Assembly: GCA_022844125.1 (NCBI GenBank)
Contig: JALHMI010000001.1
Span: 414,208 to 478,207 of the forward strand
DNA from: Pirellulales bacterium
GTDB lineage: Bacteria; Planctomycetota; Planctomycetia; Pirellulales; PALSA-1355
Direction of reading: 5' to 3'
DNA: 64,000 nucleotides
Part shown: piece after piece, positions 33,529-42,325 of the stretch
Layout: each line of letters begins with the position of its first letter
How positions within the stretch are numbered: the stretch's first letter is position 1
Translations under genes and position numbers: made by a program
The notes under the pieces: model-generated
The model's input: only the letters and a program-made list of their open reading frames with translations
Database searches by the model: none
What the model was told of the DNA's origin: nothing

Positions 33529-34122
33529 TCATGCCTGCTTCGGCGTGAGCTTCGCGGTTTCTGCTTCCTCACGCAGTCGCACCGGGCCGAAGTCGGCCGG
33601 ATACTTCGGGTTCGGATCGGCATAGAACGCTCGAATCCGATCCATGTCGGCCGTGATATCGCCCGTCGGCTGAAAGATCTCGAACAGCCCGCCGTACTTG
33701 TGCTTGAAATCGAGCAGCCCCAGCACCAGCGGCACGCCTGCCTCGCGCGCAATGTGATAAAACCCGCTCTTCCAGTACTCGCTGCGGCCGCGGGTCCCCT
33801 CGGGCGTGATCAGCAGCGCCAGTTCGTCGCGCTCGCGGAACTGGTCGACCATCTGCTCCACGGCGTTATGCCGCGCGCGGCGATCGACCGGCACCCCGCC
33901 CAGAAAACGCATCAGGATCCCCAGCGGCGACTTGAACAGCGTGTGCTTGCCGATCCACGAAACGCGGATGCCGTAGACCCAGGCCAAGGCCAGCATCACC
34001 GGCACATCCCAATTGCTGGTGTGGGGCGCGGCGATGATCACGTACTTCGCCATCGGCGGCTTCGCGCCGCGCAGCTCCCACCCAATCAGCCACAGGTAGC
34101 AGCGGCCGAGCCAGTATTTCAT
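33529..34122 (-). CDS. 1-acylglycerol-3-phosphate acyltransferase-like protein (PlsC family)
   Basis: 197 residues from the ATG at 34122 (KYWLGRCYLWLIGWELRG). Acyltransferase motifs: APHTSNWD (HxxxxD, catalytic His/Asp), LGGVPVDRR, ITPEGTRGRSEYWKSGFYHIA (EGTR) and GVPLVLGLLD. A membrane-associated enzyme that transfers acyl chains in lipid synthesis. An in-frame Met upstream (34155) is possible; the family starts close to the chosen ATG. It lies next to the redoxin fusion gene on the same strand, 135 bases downstream of that gene's stop. No other lipid genes are nearby. Confidence 0.82.
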   Translation of the reverse strand: MKYWLGRCYLWLIGWELRGAKPPMAKYVIIAAPHTSNWDVPVMLALAWVYGIRVSWIGKHTLFKSPLGILMRFLGGVPVDRRARHNAVEQMVDQFRERDELALLITPEGTRGRSEYWKSGFYHIAREAGVPLVLGLLDFKHKYGGLFEIFQPTGDITADMDRIRAFYADPNPKYPADFGPVRLREEAETAKLTPKQA

Positions 34123-34257
34123 TTCCCTTGCGCCGCCTGATCGCTGGAATGCCATCGCGAGTCCCAGACCGCCGGGAGCTCTGCGATTCGGTATGAACCC
34201 TCTGCAGTATGACGCCACAACTCGCCGGCCGGTAGGGCAGGGGACCGGCGACGCCAC

Positions 34258-36027
34258 TTACCGCCGCCGCACGCGCCGGCCAATCGTCCACAAGCCAGCA
34301 ACGCCGACCACGGCCAGCGCCGGCCAGGTCGCTGACTTGCGGGTAACTGGCCGCCCCAATTCGAACGCCCCGAAGAACATCTCGTCCGTTGTCGCCGGAC
34401 CATACTTCACGTGCGCGCTCGGGTCAGGATTCCGCCGGTTTGCCGCCGAATTGTCATAAATGGCCGTGCATCGCAGCACGGTGCCGGCCGCGAGCACGCG
34501 TGGCTGTGCCAGCACGTAACGGTGCTGCCACTCGAAGTCGTAGTCCGGCACGTCGAGCAGCGTCTCCGCCGCGCCGCCAAGCGGAATCGCTTCCATGCGC
34601 ATCGAGCGCCCGCGCAGGTGCATGTGCGGATACAGCGCGATCAGCAGGTAGTCCGCATCCAGGGTCGATTCGGCGACCGCCGTTTTCACTTCGCCGGGCG
34701 CGAGCTCCACGGGGTGCGACACCATCCGCGTCGCGATCTGCACCTCGGGCTCTTCGCACAGCTCGAGCGCGATCCACGACTGATCCGTTTGCGGGCTGCC
34801 GTTGGGAACATAATGCACCGAGAGTACCAGGTTCCAGCCGGCCGGAATCCGCTTGGCCGTACCCGGCGGCAACCGCGTGCTGGTGTTCCCCGGCACATAC
34901 AGCGCCAGGTACGCGTCAAACATTTCGTCGTAGTAGAACATTCCCGGCGCGGCGTCCTTCGGCTTCATCAGCAGCGTCGCGTGATGCACGACCGCGCGAT
35001 TGCCGGGCCGAATCTCGACCGCGCGGACCCAGGCGTCTTCCGCGAAGCCCGGATCAATCACGAACTCCTGATAGTCAAGCACGCCTTCGGCCGGCACCTC
35101 GAACCTTGGTGCGATGAATTCCACCGTCGGGTTGATCGACCAGCCGTTGGCGAACCTGGGCAGTGGCGGCCGCACGGCCGGGTCGCCTTCCGGTGCACCA
35201 CCATCGAGCCAACCGAATACGAGCTTGCGTTCGTCCTTGCTCAGCGAAGGATCGTTGGCAAAGTGCCCACCGCGTGCTCCCCAGGGGGGCATCCTTCGGC
35301 TATCGAGCACTTCGCGAATCGTTGCGCGCCATGCGAACGCGTCTTCATACGAGGTGAGCGGCATCGGCCCGACCTCTCCCTCGCGATGGCAGCCCACACA
35401 GTGCGCGTCGAAGATCGGCGCAATGTGCTGGGAGTACGTGACCGCACTCTCTGCATCGGCATGCGGTGTAATCGCCCGACTGATCACGCATCCCGCCAGC
35501 TCGGTTCGCGGCACGCTGATGGGCGCTCCGCCAAGTGCTTCGTCAATTGCCGCGCGCAAGTCGCGTCGCGTTGGTCGATCGCGCACATGCACGCCGACGC
35601 CGTACTGGTCGTCGATCCGCCCGCGATAGATCACGTCACGCCGCGCATCCAGCAGCACGACCTCGGGCGTTCGTGTGGCGGCCAGTTCGTCCGCAAGTTG
35701 TTGGCTAGGATCGCAGACCGCCGGAAACTTTATCTGCGCGGCGAATTCGGCCACCTGCTCGCGCGGCTCGTGAGCATTCGCGAACACAGCCAGAAACCCG
35801 ACGCCGCGGCCGGCGAACTCCTCATGCAGCCGCTTCAGCTCCGGCGCATAAAGCCGCGCCAGCGGACAATCGACGCCGAGGAAAACCACGGCCAGCAGCC
35901 GGTCTTCGCCCCAATCGCTCAGCCGGACAGTCCGGCCAGCCGGATCGGTGAGCGCGGGGCGCGCAGCAGCCGGCGGGGTGCAGCACGCCAGCAGAAGTAC
36001 GGCAATCGTTGCAATGCGCGGGAGCAT
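34258..36027 (-). CDS. Redoxin / cytochrome c / PHM-like copper protein fusion
   Basis: 589 residues. Signal peptide 1-22. A thioredoxin-like (redoxin) domain about 27-170 keeps one Cys (Cys54 in LGVDCPLARLY) where CxxC enzymes have two. Next is a c-type haem site Cys210-V-G-C-H214 in AHCVGCHREGEVGPMPL. The third part (about 300-560) resembles the copper type II monooxygenase C-terminal domain, with His348/His349 (VVHHATLLM), His405 (SVHYVPNG) and LYPHMHLRGRSM (468, 470) as candidate copper ligands. A C-terminal hydrophobic helix and Arg tail (VGVAGLWTIGRRVRRR) anchor it. Redox role outside the membrane is inferred. Confidence 0.82.
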   Translation of the reverse strand: MLPRIATIAVLLLACCTPPAAARPALTDPAGRTVRLSDWGEDRLLAVVFLGVDCPLARLYAPELKRLHEEFAGRGVGFLAVFANAHEPREQVAEFAAQIKFPAVCDPSQQLADELAATRTPEVVLLDARRDVIYRGRIDDQYGVGVHVRDRPTRRDLRAAIDEALGGAPISVPRTELAGCVISRAITPHADAESAVTYSQHIAPIFDAHCVGCHREGEVGPMPLTSYEDAFAWRATIREVLDSRRMPPWGARGGHFANDPSLSKDERKLVFGWLDGGAPEGDPAVRPPLPRFANGWSINPTVEFIAPRFEVPAEGVLDYQEFVIDPGFAEDAWVRAVEIRPGNRAVVHHATLLMKPKDAAPGMFYYDEMFDAYLALYVPGNTSTRLPPGTAKRIPAGWNLVLSVHYVPNGSPQTDQSWIALELCEEPEVQIATRMVSHPVELAPGEVKTAVAESTLDADYLLIALYPHMHLRGRSMRMEAIPLGGAAETLLDVPDYDFEWQHRYVLAQPRVLAAGTVLRCTAIYDNSAANRRNPDPSAHVKYGPATTDEMFFGAFELGRPVTRKSATWPALAVVGVAGLWTIGRRVRRR

Positions 36028-36255
36028 ACCCCAAGCCTAGGTCATGGCCGGCGGATTGCACTGCGCAGCTCTAGTAAGTTGGACCGATCGAAGCGGCCTA
36101 CCGGGTCGCGATCGCCCGGCACGCCGTCGCGGGCCCGATTCCACCGATGAGCGGTTAGCTGCACATAGTGCGTGACAAGCACACCAGAATCCAGGACAAT
36201 CGCACGGAGGGTAGGGCACGTGTTTCGAACAAGTCACTCTGGTGGAGTCCGTACG
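36028..36255 (+). promoter_or_regulatory. Divergent spacer
   Basis: 228 bases between the fusion gene and the plus-strand secreted protein. I see no stable hairpin. TGGAG lies 8 bases before the plus-strand ATG. A longer frame upstream of 36256 lacks coding character, so it is left out. Confidence 0.3.
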
Positions 36256-36990
36256 ATGAAATTCTGGACCTTGACTGCGCTGCTGTGCTTGTTGCCGGCA
36301 GCGGCCCAGGCAGAGGACATGCAGGCCTATCGCAACCAGACTAGAAAGCTCGTTCGCGAGGGTAAGCATGCCGAGGCGCTCGAACGCATCCTGTGGTTCC
36401 ACGATAACGCCCTTGAGCACGATCCGGGCATGACCGGCGTCCGCCTTTCCTTCGCGCTGAGCGATTGGAACCGCCTCGCGGATGATTATCCGCCGGCGGG
36501 AATTGCGCTGCTCGAAGTGCGCGACCGGACCACGAAGCGGCTGCTCGAAGACGGCGGCACTTTCCAACTGTTCCAAGAGGCGGCTGCGATCAACCGCACG
36601 CTGGAGGACGATGCGGGCACGGTTCATTTGTTCGAGCAGATGGAAAAATCCTATCCGCGGAAAGCCCCCAGGTACTGGATCGTGGCCAAAGACTATGTCA
36701 TCGCCGCCAAGCGTTATGATCTGGCCGGCCGGTACATGCAGGATCTCGACGCCGATTATCGTCGCGTCAAACAGATGTACGACCTGAACCTCAAGCTGTC
36801 CAACGATCCGAAGTTCGGCGCAGATCACAAGAACTATACCGAGCGGACCTTTACCAACTCGGTGCTGCAGCTAATCGAAGTCGCCCTGGCGACCGACCGG
36901 CGACAGGATGCCGAATCGATCCAGAAGCAAGCTCTTGCCGTGCGCGACGACGCGAAAATCCGCAACGCGATTCCCCCAAGCGACAAGTAG
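36256..36990 (+). CDS. Secreted helical protein, unknown function
   Basis: 244 residues. Signal peptide 1-20 (KFWTLTALLCLLPAAAQAED). The mature part is almost all alpha-helical and charged, with repeating helix-turn patterns (EALERILWFHDNALEHDPG, AIALMDEARP-type segments absent) reminiscent of TPR-like or solenoid folds: GIALLEVRDRTTKRLLEDGG, FQEAAAINRTLEDDAG, VIAAKRYDLAGRYMQDLD. No catalytic residue evident. Start ATG at 36256 has GGAG upstream. It precedes the DUF488 gene by 24 bases on the same strand and may be co-transcribed. Confidence 0.65.
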   Translation: MKFWTLTALLCLLPAAAQAEDMQAYRNQTRKLVREGKHAEALERILWFHDNALEHDPGMTGVRLSFALSDWNRLADDYPPAGIALLEVRDRTTKRLLEDGGTFQLFQEAAAINRTLEDDAGTVHLFEQMEKSYPRKAPRYWIVAKDYVIAAKRYDLAGRYMQDLDADYRRVKQMYDLNLKLSNDPKFGADHKNYTERTFTNSVLQLIEVALATDRRQDAESIQKQALAVRDDAKIRNAIPPSDK

Positions 36991-37014
36991 CGGGGGCGAC
37001 GACGCGTCCGTGAG

Positions 37015-37575
37015 ATGACCATGCCCGTGGAACTCTACACCGTCGGCCACTCCACGCACCCGATCGATGCGTTCCTGGCGCTGCTCGAACAACATCGCAT
37101 CGAGGCCATCGCCGACATCCGCCGCTTTCCCGGCTCGCGCAAGCATCCCCAGTTTAACCAGGCGGAGTTCCAGGCGGCGCTCGCCGCGGCGGGCATCGAG
37201 TACGATTGGCTCGAGCTGCTCGGCGGACGGCGCGGCAAAGTGGCCAGTGCCTCTGGCCGAAACGCCGGACTGCGAAACGACAGCTTTCGCAACTATGCCG
37301 ATTACATGGACTCGCCCGAGTTTCACGCCGGCATCGCCGAACTGCTCGCGCTCACCGAGCACAATCGCACTGCCACGATGTGCTCCGAAGGACTCTTCTG
37401 GCGTTGCCATCGCCGGCTGGTGAGCGACTACCTGTTGGCCCAAGGGCACACTGTCTGGAACATCATGCCAGGCGGCAAGCTCGAGCCGCACGCGCTCACG
37501 GCCGGCGCGGTCATCGACGCAGGCGTCGTCAGCTACCCGGCCCCCGACGCCGATCAAGGCCGGCTATTCGAGTGA
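37015..37575 (+). CDS. DUF488-family protein
   Basis: 186 residues. Start ELYTVGHSTHPIDAFLALLEQH and the motif CSEGLFWRCHRRLVSDYL near residue 125 are hallmarks of DUF488, as are ADIRRFPGSRKHPQFN and GIEYDWLELLGGRRG. DUF488 proteins are soluble and widespread; function is unproven, though a Cys/Arg active site is often proposed. The Met at position 3 is an alternative start. It follows a secreted protein gene, with which no functional link is apparent. Confidence 0.85.
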   Translation: MTMPVELYTVGHSTHPIDAFLALLEQHRIEAIADIRRFPGSRKHPQFNQAEFQAALAAAGIEYDWLELLGGRRGKVASASGRNAGLRNDSFRNYADYMDSPEFHAGIAELLALTEHNRTATMCSEGLFWRCHRRLVSDYLLAQGHTVWNIMPGGKLEPHALTAGAVIDAGVVSYPAPDADQGRLFE

Positions 37576-37593
37576 TCGCGGATGTCGCGGGGT

Positions 37594-37730
37594 GGTGGCA
37601 CTGACAACTCGCTTGTCCGTGGGCCCCGGCCCAAGAGAAATCAGGTCATGCGTTCGTCGAAATGGAGTTCCCATTTTGACACGCTCTCTCTGAACCCTCT
37701 GGTGCTGCGCACACCGACAACAAGTTGTCG
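37594..37730. repeat. Paired inverted hairpins (imperfect) related to 58643-58783
   Basis: Left copy 37594-37618 (GGTGGCACTGACAACTCGCT start) and right hairpin CGACAAC-AA-GTTGTCG (37715-37730) followed by CTGCTACC. The left is a degenerate reverse complement of the right. The same sequence family is clean at 58643-58783. Confidence 0.6.
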
Positions 37731-37795
37731 CTGCTACCCGATTAACCGATCAACCCGCTGACGGCGTCGCGTGCCATCCTAGAGTCACAGGGGCT

Positions 37796-37824
37796 TTGCG
37801 CGCCGCAAGGCTCTCGGTTATCCT
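37796..37824 (+). promoter_or_regulatory. Promoter of the SDR gene at 37858
   Basis: TTGCGC (37796-37801), a 17-base spacer and TATCCT (37819-37824), with a leader of about 27 bases. The upstream gap is occupied by the paired hairpins. Confidence 0.4.
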
Positions 37825-37857
37825 CTGTGCCAGTCGCCCTCATGCAAGGATGTCCTC

Positions 37858-38667
37858 ATGGCCCCACCCCGCGTCGTGCTCATCACCGGAGCGTCCTCTG
37901 GCATCGGCCAGGCCTGCGCGGGTCATCTCGCGGACCGCGGCTGGCAGGTCTTCGGCACGTCGCGCAGCGAGGCACCCGACGCGTCCGGCGTCACCATGGT
38001 CCGGATGGATGTCGATGACGAAGCGTCCGTCAACCAGTGCGTGGCCGAAGTCTCGGAGCGGGCTGGCCGGATTGATGCCCTGGTCAACAACGCCGGCTAT
38101 TCGCTCACCGGCTCCATCGAAGACACCTCGATCGCAGAGGCCAAGGCCCAGTTCGAAACCAACTTCTTCGGCGCGCTGCGCGTCTGCCGCGCGGTCCTGC
38201 CGATCATGCGCGCTCAAAAGCGCGGCCACATCGTGAACATCAGCTCGCTCGCCGGAGTGTTCGGCCTGCCGTTCGGCGGACATTACAGCGCCAGCAAGTT
38301 TGCCCTGGAAGGGATGAGCGAAGCCCTTCGCTACGAAACTCGCCGCTTCGGCATCCACGTCGCGCTCGTCGAGCCGGGCGACTATCGCACCGCGATCACC
38401 ACCACCCGCCGCGTCGCTGCCGCAGCCATCACCAACGACGTCTACCGCGAGCGATTCGCCGAGGTCAGTCGCAAGCAGGAACACGAAGAGCAGAACGGCG
38501 CCACGCCGGAGCCAATCGCCAGGCTCGTCGAGCGCATCCTGAACGATCCCAAGCCGAAGCTCCGCTACCCGATCGGCAAGCCCAGCCAGACGATGGTCGT
38601 GCCGCTGCGGCGCTGGCTCACCCAACGGGCTTTCGACTGGCTGGCCTTCCGGCTGATGGGGGAGTAG
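37858..38667 (+). CDS. Short-chain dehydrogenase/reductase
   Basis: 269 residues. Classical SDR: VVLITGASSGIGQACAGHL (cofactor motif TGxxxGxG), Asp/Arg region DVDDEASV, LVNNAGYSL (NNAG), catalytic Ser in VNISSLAG, and HYSASKFALEGMSEAL with Tyr-x3-Lys of the active site, then VEPGDYRT. Substrate not known. The C-terminal region (about 225-269) with TMVVPLRRWLTQRAF may associate with the membrane. The next gene, a small membrane-anchored protein, follows by 12 bases in the same direction. Confidence 0.9.
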   Translation: MAPPRVVLITGASSGIGQACAGHLADRGWQVFGTSRSEAPDASGVTMVRMDVDDEASVNQCVAEVSERAGRIDALVNNAGYSLTGSIEDTSIAEAKAQFETNFFGALRVCRAVLPIMRAQKRGHIVNISSLAGVFGLPFGGHYSASKFALEGMSEALRYETRRFGIHVALVEPGDYRTAITTTRRVAAAAITNDVYRERFAEVSRKQEHEEQNGATPEPIARLVERILNDPKPKLRYPIGKPSQTMVVPLRRWLTQRAFDWLAFRLMGE

Positions 38668-38679
38668 GGAAGTGCCGCT

Positions 38680-39057
38680 ATGAACGATGCAATTAGAACC
38701 GTCAACAGGCGCTGGCTCCGCTTCTCGTTGCGAGCACTGCTGATCATCATGTCGATCGCGTGTGTGTGGATGGCATACCACGTGCGATGGATTCAACAGC
38801 GGCATGATCTTCTGGCAGAATCGAACGTCTCAAAATATGAGTTGAGTACGGCCTCGGCGCCTCTCGCCTTGCGGCTTTTCGGCGAACAAGGAGTCGGTGA
38901 CATATTCATTCAGTATGACGGGGGTGGGACGAAGGGAGCGAGGTGGAGCGAATCGAATGAAGAACAGCGGCAGCGTGCAATCCACCTATTCCCAGAGGCC
39001 GCAGTCCAGAAATATGGCGGAACCATACAGCCAAGACCTCGAAATTGGCGACCGTAG
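38680..39057 (+). CDS. Small membrane-anchored protein with FSLRALL anchor
   Basis: 125 residues. N terminus RWLRFSLRALLIIMSIACVW (about 10-31) is the FSLRxLL-type anchor seen repeatedly in planctomycete proteins: Arg/Trp, Phe-Ser-Leu-Arg, then a membrane helix. The remainder (about 40-125) is soluble and has no known motif; AASAPLALRLFGEQGVGDIF-like segments suggest a small alpha/beta domain. It has a lower GC content than its neighbours. Product unknown. Confidence 0.6.
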   Translation: MNDAIRTVNRRWLRFSLRALLIIMSIACVWMAYHVRWIQQRHDLLAESNVSKYELSTASAPLALRLFGEQGVGDIFIQYDGGGTKGARWSESNEEQRQRAIHLFPEAAVQKYGGTIQPRPRNWRP

Positions 39058-39175
39058 GCAGCCTTCATCGCTTCGTACTGCGGTGGATTAGACAACCGCC
39101 TCCGCGCGAGGCTATTCTTGAGCGGTCATCAAGCTCGCCCCGCACTGAAACCTCGCTCATCTCACCGAGATCCCC

Positions 39176-40243
39176 ATGAAGCTCCCTGCCATGCTTGCCT
39201 TTGCCGCTCTGCTCCTCACCGCCTCGCTGGCCATCGCTGCGGACGACATCACGTTCGAGCGAGTCATCGGCCCCGAGTATCCCGGCAAGTACAAGCATCC
39301 GGCCACGATCGAGGAGTTCGACAACGGCGATCTGTACATCGCCTACTACGGCGGCGACGGCGAATACGCTGAGAAGACCGCCGACTATGGCATGCGCAAA
39401 AAAGCCGGCGAGACCAAGTGGTCGGAGCCCGAGGTAATCGCCAACACGCCGTTCTACTCCGACGGCAACGTCGTCGTCTGGCAGGCGCCAGACGGCCTGG
39501 TGTGGATCTTTTACGTCGTTCGCTTCGGCGATACCTGGAGCACATCGCGGATCGCGGCCAAGCTCTCCGAAGATCGCGGGCAGACCTGGAGCGATTCGTT
39601 CCTCCTCGCGCTCGAAGAAGGGATGATGGTCCGCAGCCGGCCGCTGGTGCTCTCCAGCGGCGAGTATCTGCTCCCCGTCTATCGCGAGACAGGGCACGAC
39701 ACCGAACAGGTCGGCGCGGACAGCGTTTCGCTCTTCCTTCGCTTCGATCCCAAGACCAAACAGTGGACGAAGTCCGGTCCGATCCGCTCCAAGCGTGGCA
39801 ACATCCAGCCCTCGGTCGTCGAGCTCTCGCCCGGCAACCTGCTGGCCTTCTGCCGCCGCGGTGGCGGCTACGGTCCCGGCACCGAAGGGTTCATGGTCGC
39901 GGCCACTTCGAAAGACGGCGGTCAGACCTGGAGCGAAGGCGTCGACACCAAGTTCCCGAACGCCAACGCCGCGATCGACCTCCTGAAGCTCAAGAATGGC
40001 CATTTGCTCTTGGTTTACAACAACAGCCCCATCGATCGCACGCCGCTCACCGTGGCCATCTCGACCGATGGCGGAAAGACCTGGCCGCACTCGCGTGACA
40101 TCGCCACCGGCGACTTCGACTACGCCTATCCCTACGCCATCCAAGGCCGCGACGGCAAGATCCGCCTGATCTACACCTCGCACGCCCGCAGCCAGATCAA
40201 CGTTGCCACGTTCGACGAATCCGCGATCACGGGCGCGAAGTAG
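39176..40243 (+). CDS. Secreted exo-sialidase-like (BNR-repeat) protein
   Basis: 355 residues. Signal peptide 1-21 (KLPAMLAFAALLLTASLAIA). Six-bladed beta-propeller with Asp-box repeats SEDRGQTW, SKDGGQTW and STDGGKTW, typical of sialidase and BNR proteins. Other catalytic sialidase residues (Arg triad: MVRSRPLVLSSG and RFDP segments) are plausible but not certain. It would act on sugar-capped polysaccharides outside the cell. Its last 17 bases overlap the 3' end of uvsE on the other strand. Confidence 0.8.
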   Translation: MKLPAMLAFAALLLTASLAIAADDITFERVIGPEYPGKYKHPATIEEFDNGDLYIAYYGGDGEYAEKTADYGMRKKAGETKWSEPEVIANTPFYSDGNVVVWQAPDGLVWIFYVVRFGDTWSTSRIAAKLSEDRGQTWSDSFLLALEEGMMVRSRPLVLSSGEYLLPVYRETGHDTEQVGADSVSLFLRFDPKTKQWTKSGPIRSKRGNIQPSVVELSPGNLLAFCRRGGGYGPGTEGFMVAATSKDGGQTWSEGVDTKFPNANAAIDLLKLKNGHLLLVYNNSPIDRTPLTVAISTDGGKTWPHSRDIATGDFDYAYPYAIQGRDGKIRLIYTSHARSQINVATFDESAITGAK

Positions 40244-41159
40244 GCGCCTCGTTTATCCAGGTGAGCACTTCGAGCGCGGCCTGCTCCTTCCCCTTGGCTT
40301 CGAGCATCAGATCCGCCTCGAACGGCAACAGCGCCGCCAGCGTGTCAAAGTCTTCGCGCCGGATGAACACATCGTGCGTTCCCACGCGTGAGCACGACAT
40401 CTGCGAAGAGAGATGCACCTTGGGCCGGCTCGTCCAGGTGGCGGCAGCGCGCGATAGCCACCGCTTGACATTCTCTACCGGATGGAGCTGGTGATGGTGC
40501 AGATCGAACACGGCCGAGGCGCCCGTCGTCTCGCAGATCGCCACGATGTCACCCAGGTGATACTGCCCCTCATCGTTCTCAAGTACGAGTCGGGCTCGCT
40601 CCTGCGCGGGCAGTCTCTCGATCGCCGCCACCAGCCGCGCGACGCTCGCCGCGCGATCGCCATACACGCCCCCCGCGTGCAGCACAACTTTGTGCTCGGC
40701 GTCGAGCCCCATCAGGTCCAGCACGCGGCAAGCGTAGCGAAACTCCGCCAGCGAACGCTCGGCCACGCCCGCATCGGGGCTGCCGAGCAGTGTGTACTGC
40801 CCCGGATGCAGCGAAAAGCGAAACCCGAGCGGAGCATACTTGCGGCCGATCGCCGCTAATCGCTCGGCACAGCACTCGGTCCAATCCCAGGTCACCTGCT
40901 CGTGCGAGGCGAACGGTACGAGCGACGAACCGATCCGAAACAGCCGCAAGCCGCGCGGCGCCATCCACTGGAGGATCGCCTCCAGGTCGTCGAGGTTCTG
41001 CCCGGTCGTCTGCGCCATCCGCTCGGGCGAGAGATTCCGCAGCCGAAACGTCCGATTCGTCGACAGACCCAACTGATAGGTCACGCAAGCAAAGCCGACT
41101 CGCGCAAACGGCGAGCCGCCGCCGAGTGACGATTTTCGACTCGATTTTCTCCCACTCAC
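40227..41159 (-). CDS. uvsE: UV damage endonuclease UvdE/UvsE
   Basis: 310 residues. TIM-barrel UV endonuclease: RVGFACVTYQLGLSTNRTFR, LRLFRIGSSLVPFASHE, FRFSLHPGQYTLLGSPD, VVLHAGGVYGDRAA, LVLENDEGQYHLGD, VFDLHHHQLHP and KVHLSSQ, all as in the UvsE family. It nicks DNA 5' of UV photoproducts and other lesions using a divalent-metal cluster. An N-terminal basic tail precedes the barrel. The C-terminal half contains EADLMLEAKGKEQAALEV, as expected. It converges on the sialidase gene with a 17-base 3' overlap. Confidence 0.92.
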   Translation of the reverse strand: MSGRKSSRKSSLGGGSPFARVGFACVTYQLGLSTNRTFRLRNLSPERMAQTTGQNLDDLEAILQWMAPRGLRLFRIGSSLVPFASHEQVTWDWTECCAERLAAIGRKYAPLGFRFSLHPGQYTLLGSPDAGVAERSLAEFRYACRVLDLMGLDAEHKVVLHAGGVYGDRAASVARLVAAIERLPAQERARLVLENDEGQYHLGDIVAICETTGASAVFDLHHHQLHPVENVKRWLSRAAATWTSRPKVHLSSQMSCSRVGTHDVFIRREDFDTLAALLPFEADLMLEAKGKEQAALEVLTWINEAPTSRP

Positions 41160-41293
41160 GCGAATTCTCCGGCTCGCACGCCAAAGTCCCCTTGCTTGAC
41201 GCCCACTTACCCCGTGCCGACAATCGAGACTTCCGCCTCACGGCCCGGACCGCAGCTTCCACTCCACCCACGCTCAACTCGGACGCACCCGCT

Positions 41294-42295
41294 ATGCTTC
41301 GCACCCACCTCTTACTCCGCAGTTTTCTCGTCCTTATCACCGTCGCTGCCAGCGCCGCCGCGGCCCACGCCGAAACCTGGGCCGAGAAGCTCGGTTACCC
41401 CTCGGACAAAATCATTCTGATGCTGCACGCCGACGACATCGGCATGTGCTACGAGGCCAACGAATCGGCCAAAAACTATCTGCCCAGCGGGCGGATCCAG
41501 TCGGCCGCGATGATGGTTCCGTGTCCCTGGTTTAACGAGATCGCCGCTTGGTACAAGGAGAATCCCGAGTACGATCTCGGTCTTCACCTGGCGATGAACA
41601 GCGAGTGGAGAAACTATCGCTGGGGACCCGTGGCCGGCAAGGACGCGGTGCCGGGCATGTGCGATGAGGACGGCTATCTGCACCGCGACGTGATCCCCAC
41701 GGCCATGAAGGCGAAGCCCGAGGAGATTGAAAAGGAAATCCGCGCTCAGGTCGAACGGGCTCTCTCGCGCGGCATTCGTCCCGGCCACATCGACACGCAC
41801 ATGGGCTGCCTCTATGCCCGCCCCGAATTCACCGCCGCTTACATGCGTGTTGCCGAGGAGTACCACCTGCCGGCGATGGTCGTCGAGCCCACACCCAAGG
41901 TGCTCGATAAATTTCGCAAGCAGGGCTACCCGATCACGAAGCAGGGGATCGACCTGATGACGGGTTACAAGCTCCCCAAGCTCGACGACTTCAATGCCGT
42001 GCCGGAAGGCAAAACGTACGAGGAAAAGAAGCAGAAGTTCTACGAGCAAATCCGCTCGCTCGATCCGGGACTGAACGAGATCATCTTCCACCCGTCGACG
42101 CTCACCGAAGGGCTCAAGAAAATCACCGGCAGTTGGCAACAGCGAGCCTGGGAAGCGCAGATGTTCGACGATCCGGAAGTGATCGCCTTCCTCGAGCGTG
42201 AGGGAGTCGTGTTCACCAACTGGAAAGAGATCATGAAGCGCTTCGACGAAAAGTACCCCGAAGTGAAAGCCGCGGCCCCGAAGGCCGCGAAGTAA
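41294..42295 (+). CDS. Secreted ChbG/HpnK-family deacetylase
   Basis: 333 residues. Signal peptide about 1-26 (LLLRSFLVLITVAASAAAAHA). YdjC/ChbG-type polysaccharide deacetylase fold: ILMLHADDIGMCYEANESA (His/Asp-Asp metal site), LGLHLAMNSEW (His), GHIDTHMGCLYARPEF (His ligands) and IIFHPSTL at the C terminus. The family removes N-acetyl groups from oligosaccharides such as chitobiose. The upstream frame from 40790 is an antisense extension and is not counted. Neighbouring secreted enzymes point to polysaccharide use. Hairpins after the stop end the transcript. Confidence 0.86.
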   Translation: MLRTHLLLRSFLVLITVAASAAAAHAETWAEKLGYPSDKIILMLHADDIGMCYEANESAKNYLPSGRIQSAAMMVPCPWFNEIAAWYKENPEYDLGLHLAMNSEWRNYRWGPVAGKDAVPGMCDEDGYLHRDVIPTAMKAKPEEIEKEIRAQVERALSRGIRPGHIDTHMGCLYARPEFTAAYMRVAEEYHLPAMVVEPTPKVLDKFRKQGYPITKQGIDLMTGYKLPKLDDFNAVPEGKTYEEKKQKFYEQIRSLDPGLNEIIFHPSTLTEGLKKITGSWQQRAWEAQMFDDPEVIAFLEREGVVFTNWKEIMKRFDEKYPEVKAAAPKAAK

Positions 42296-42325
42296 GCGCA
42301 CTGGCGATCGCTCTGAATTTCAATC

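Noticed and set aside
40790..41293. Extended N terminus of the ChbG-like protein (501-residue version)
   Set aside because: The extra part is antisense of uvsE; the signal peptide starts at the ATG at 41294.
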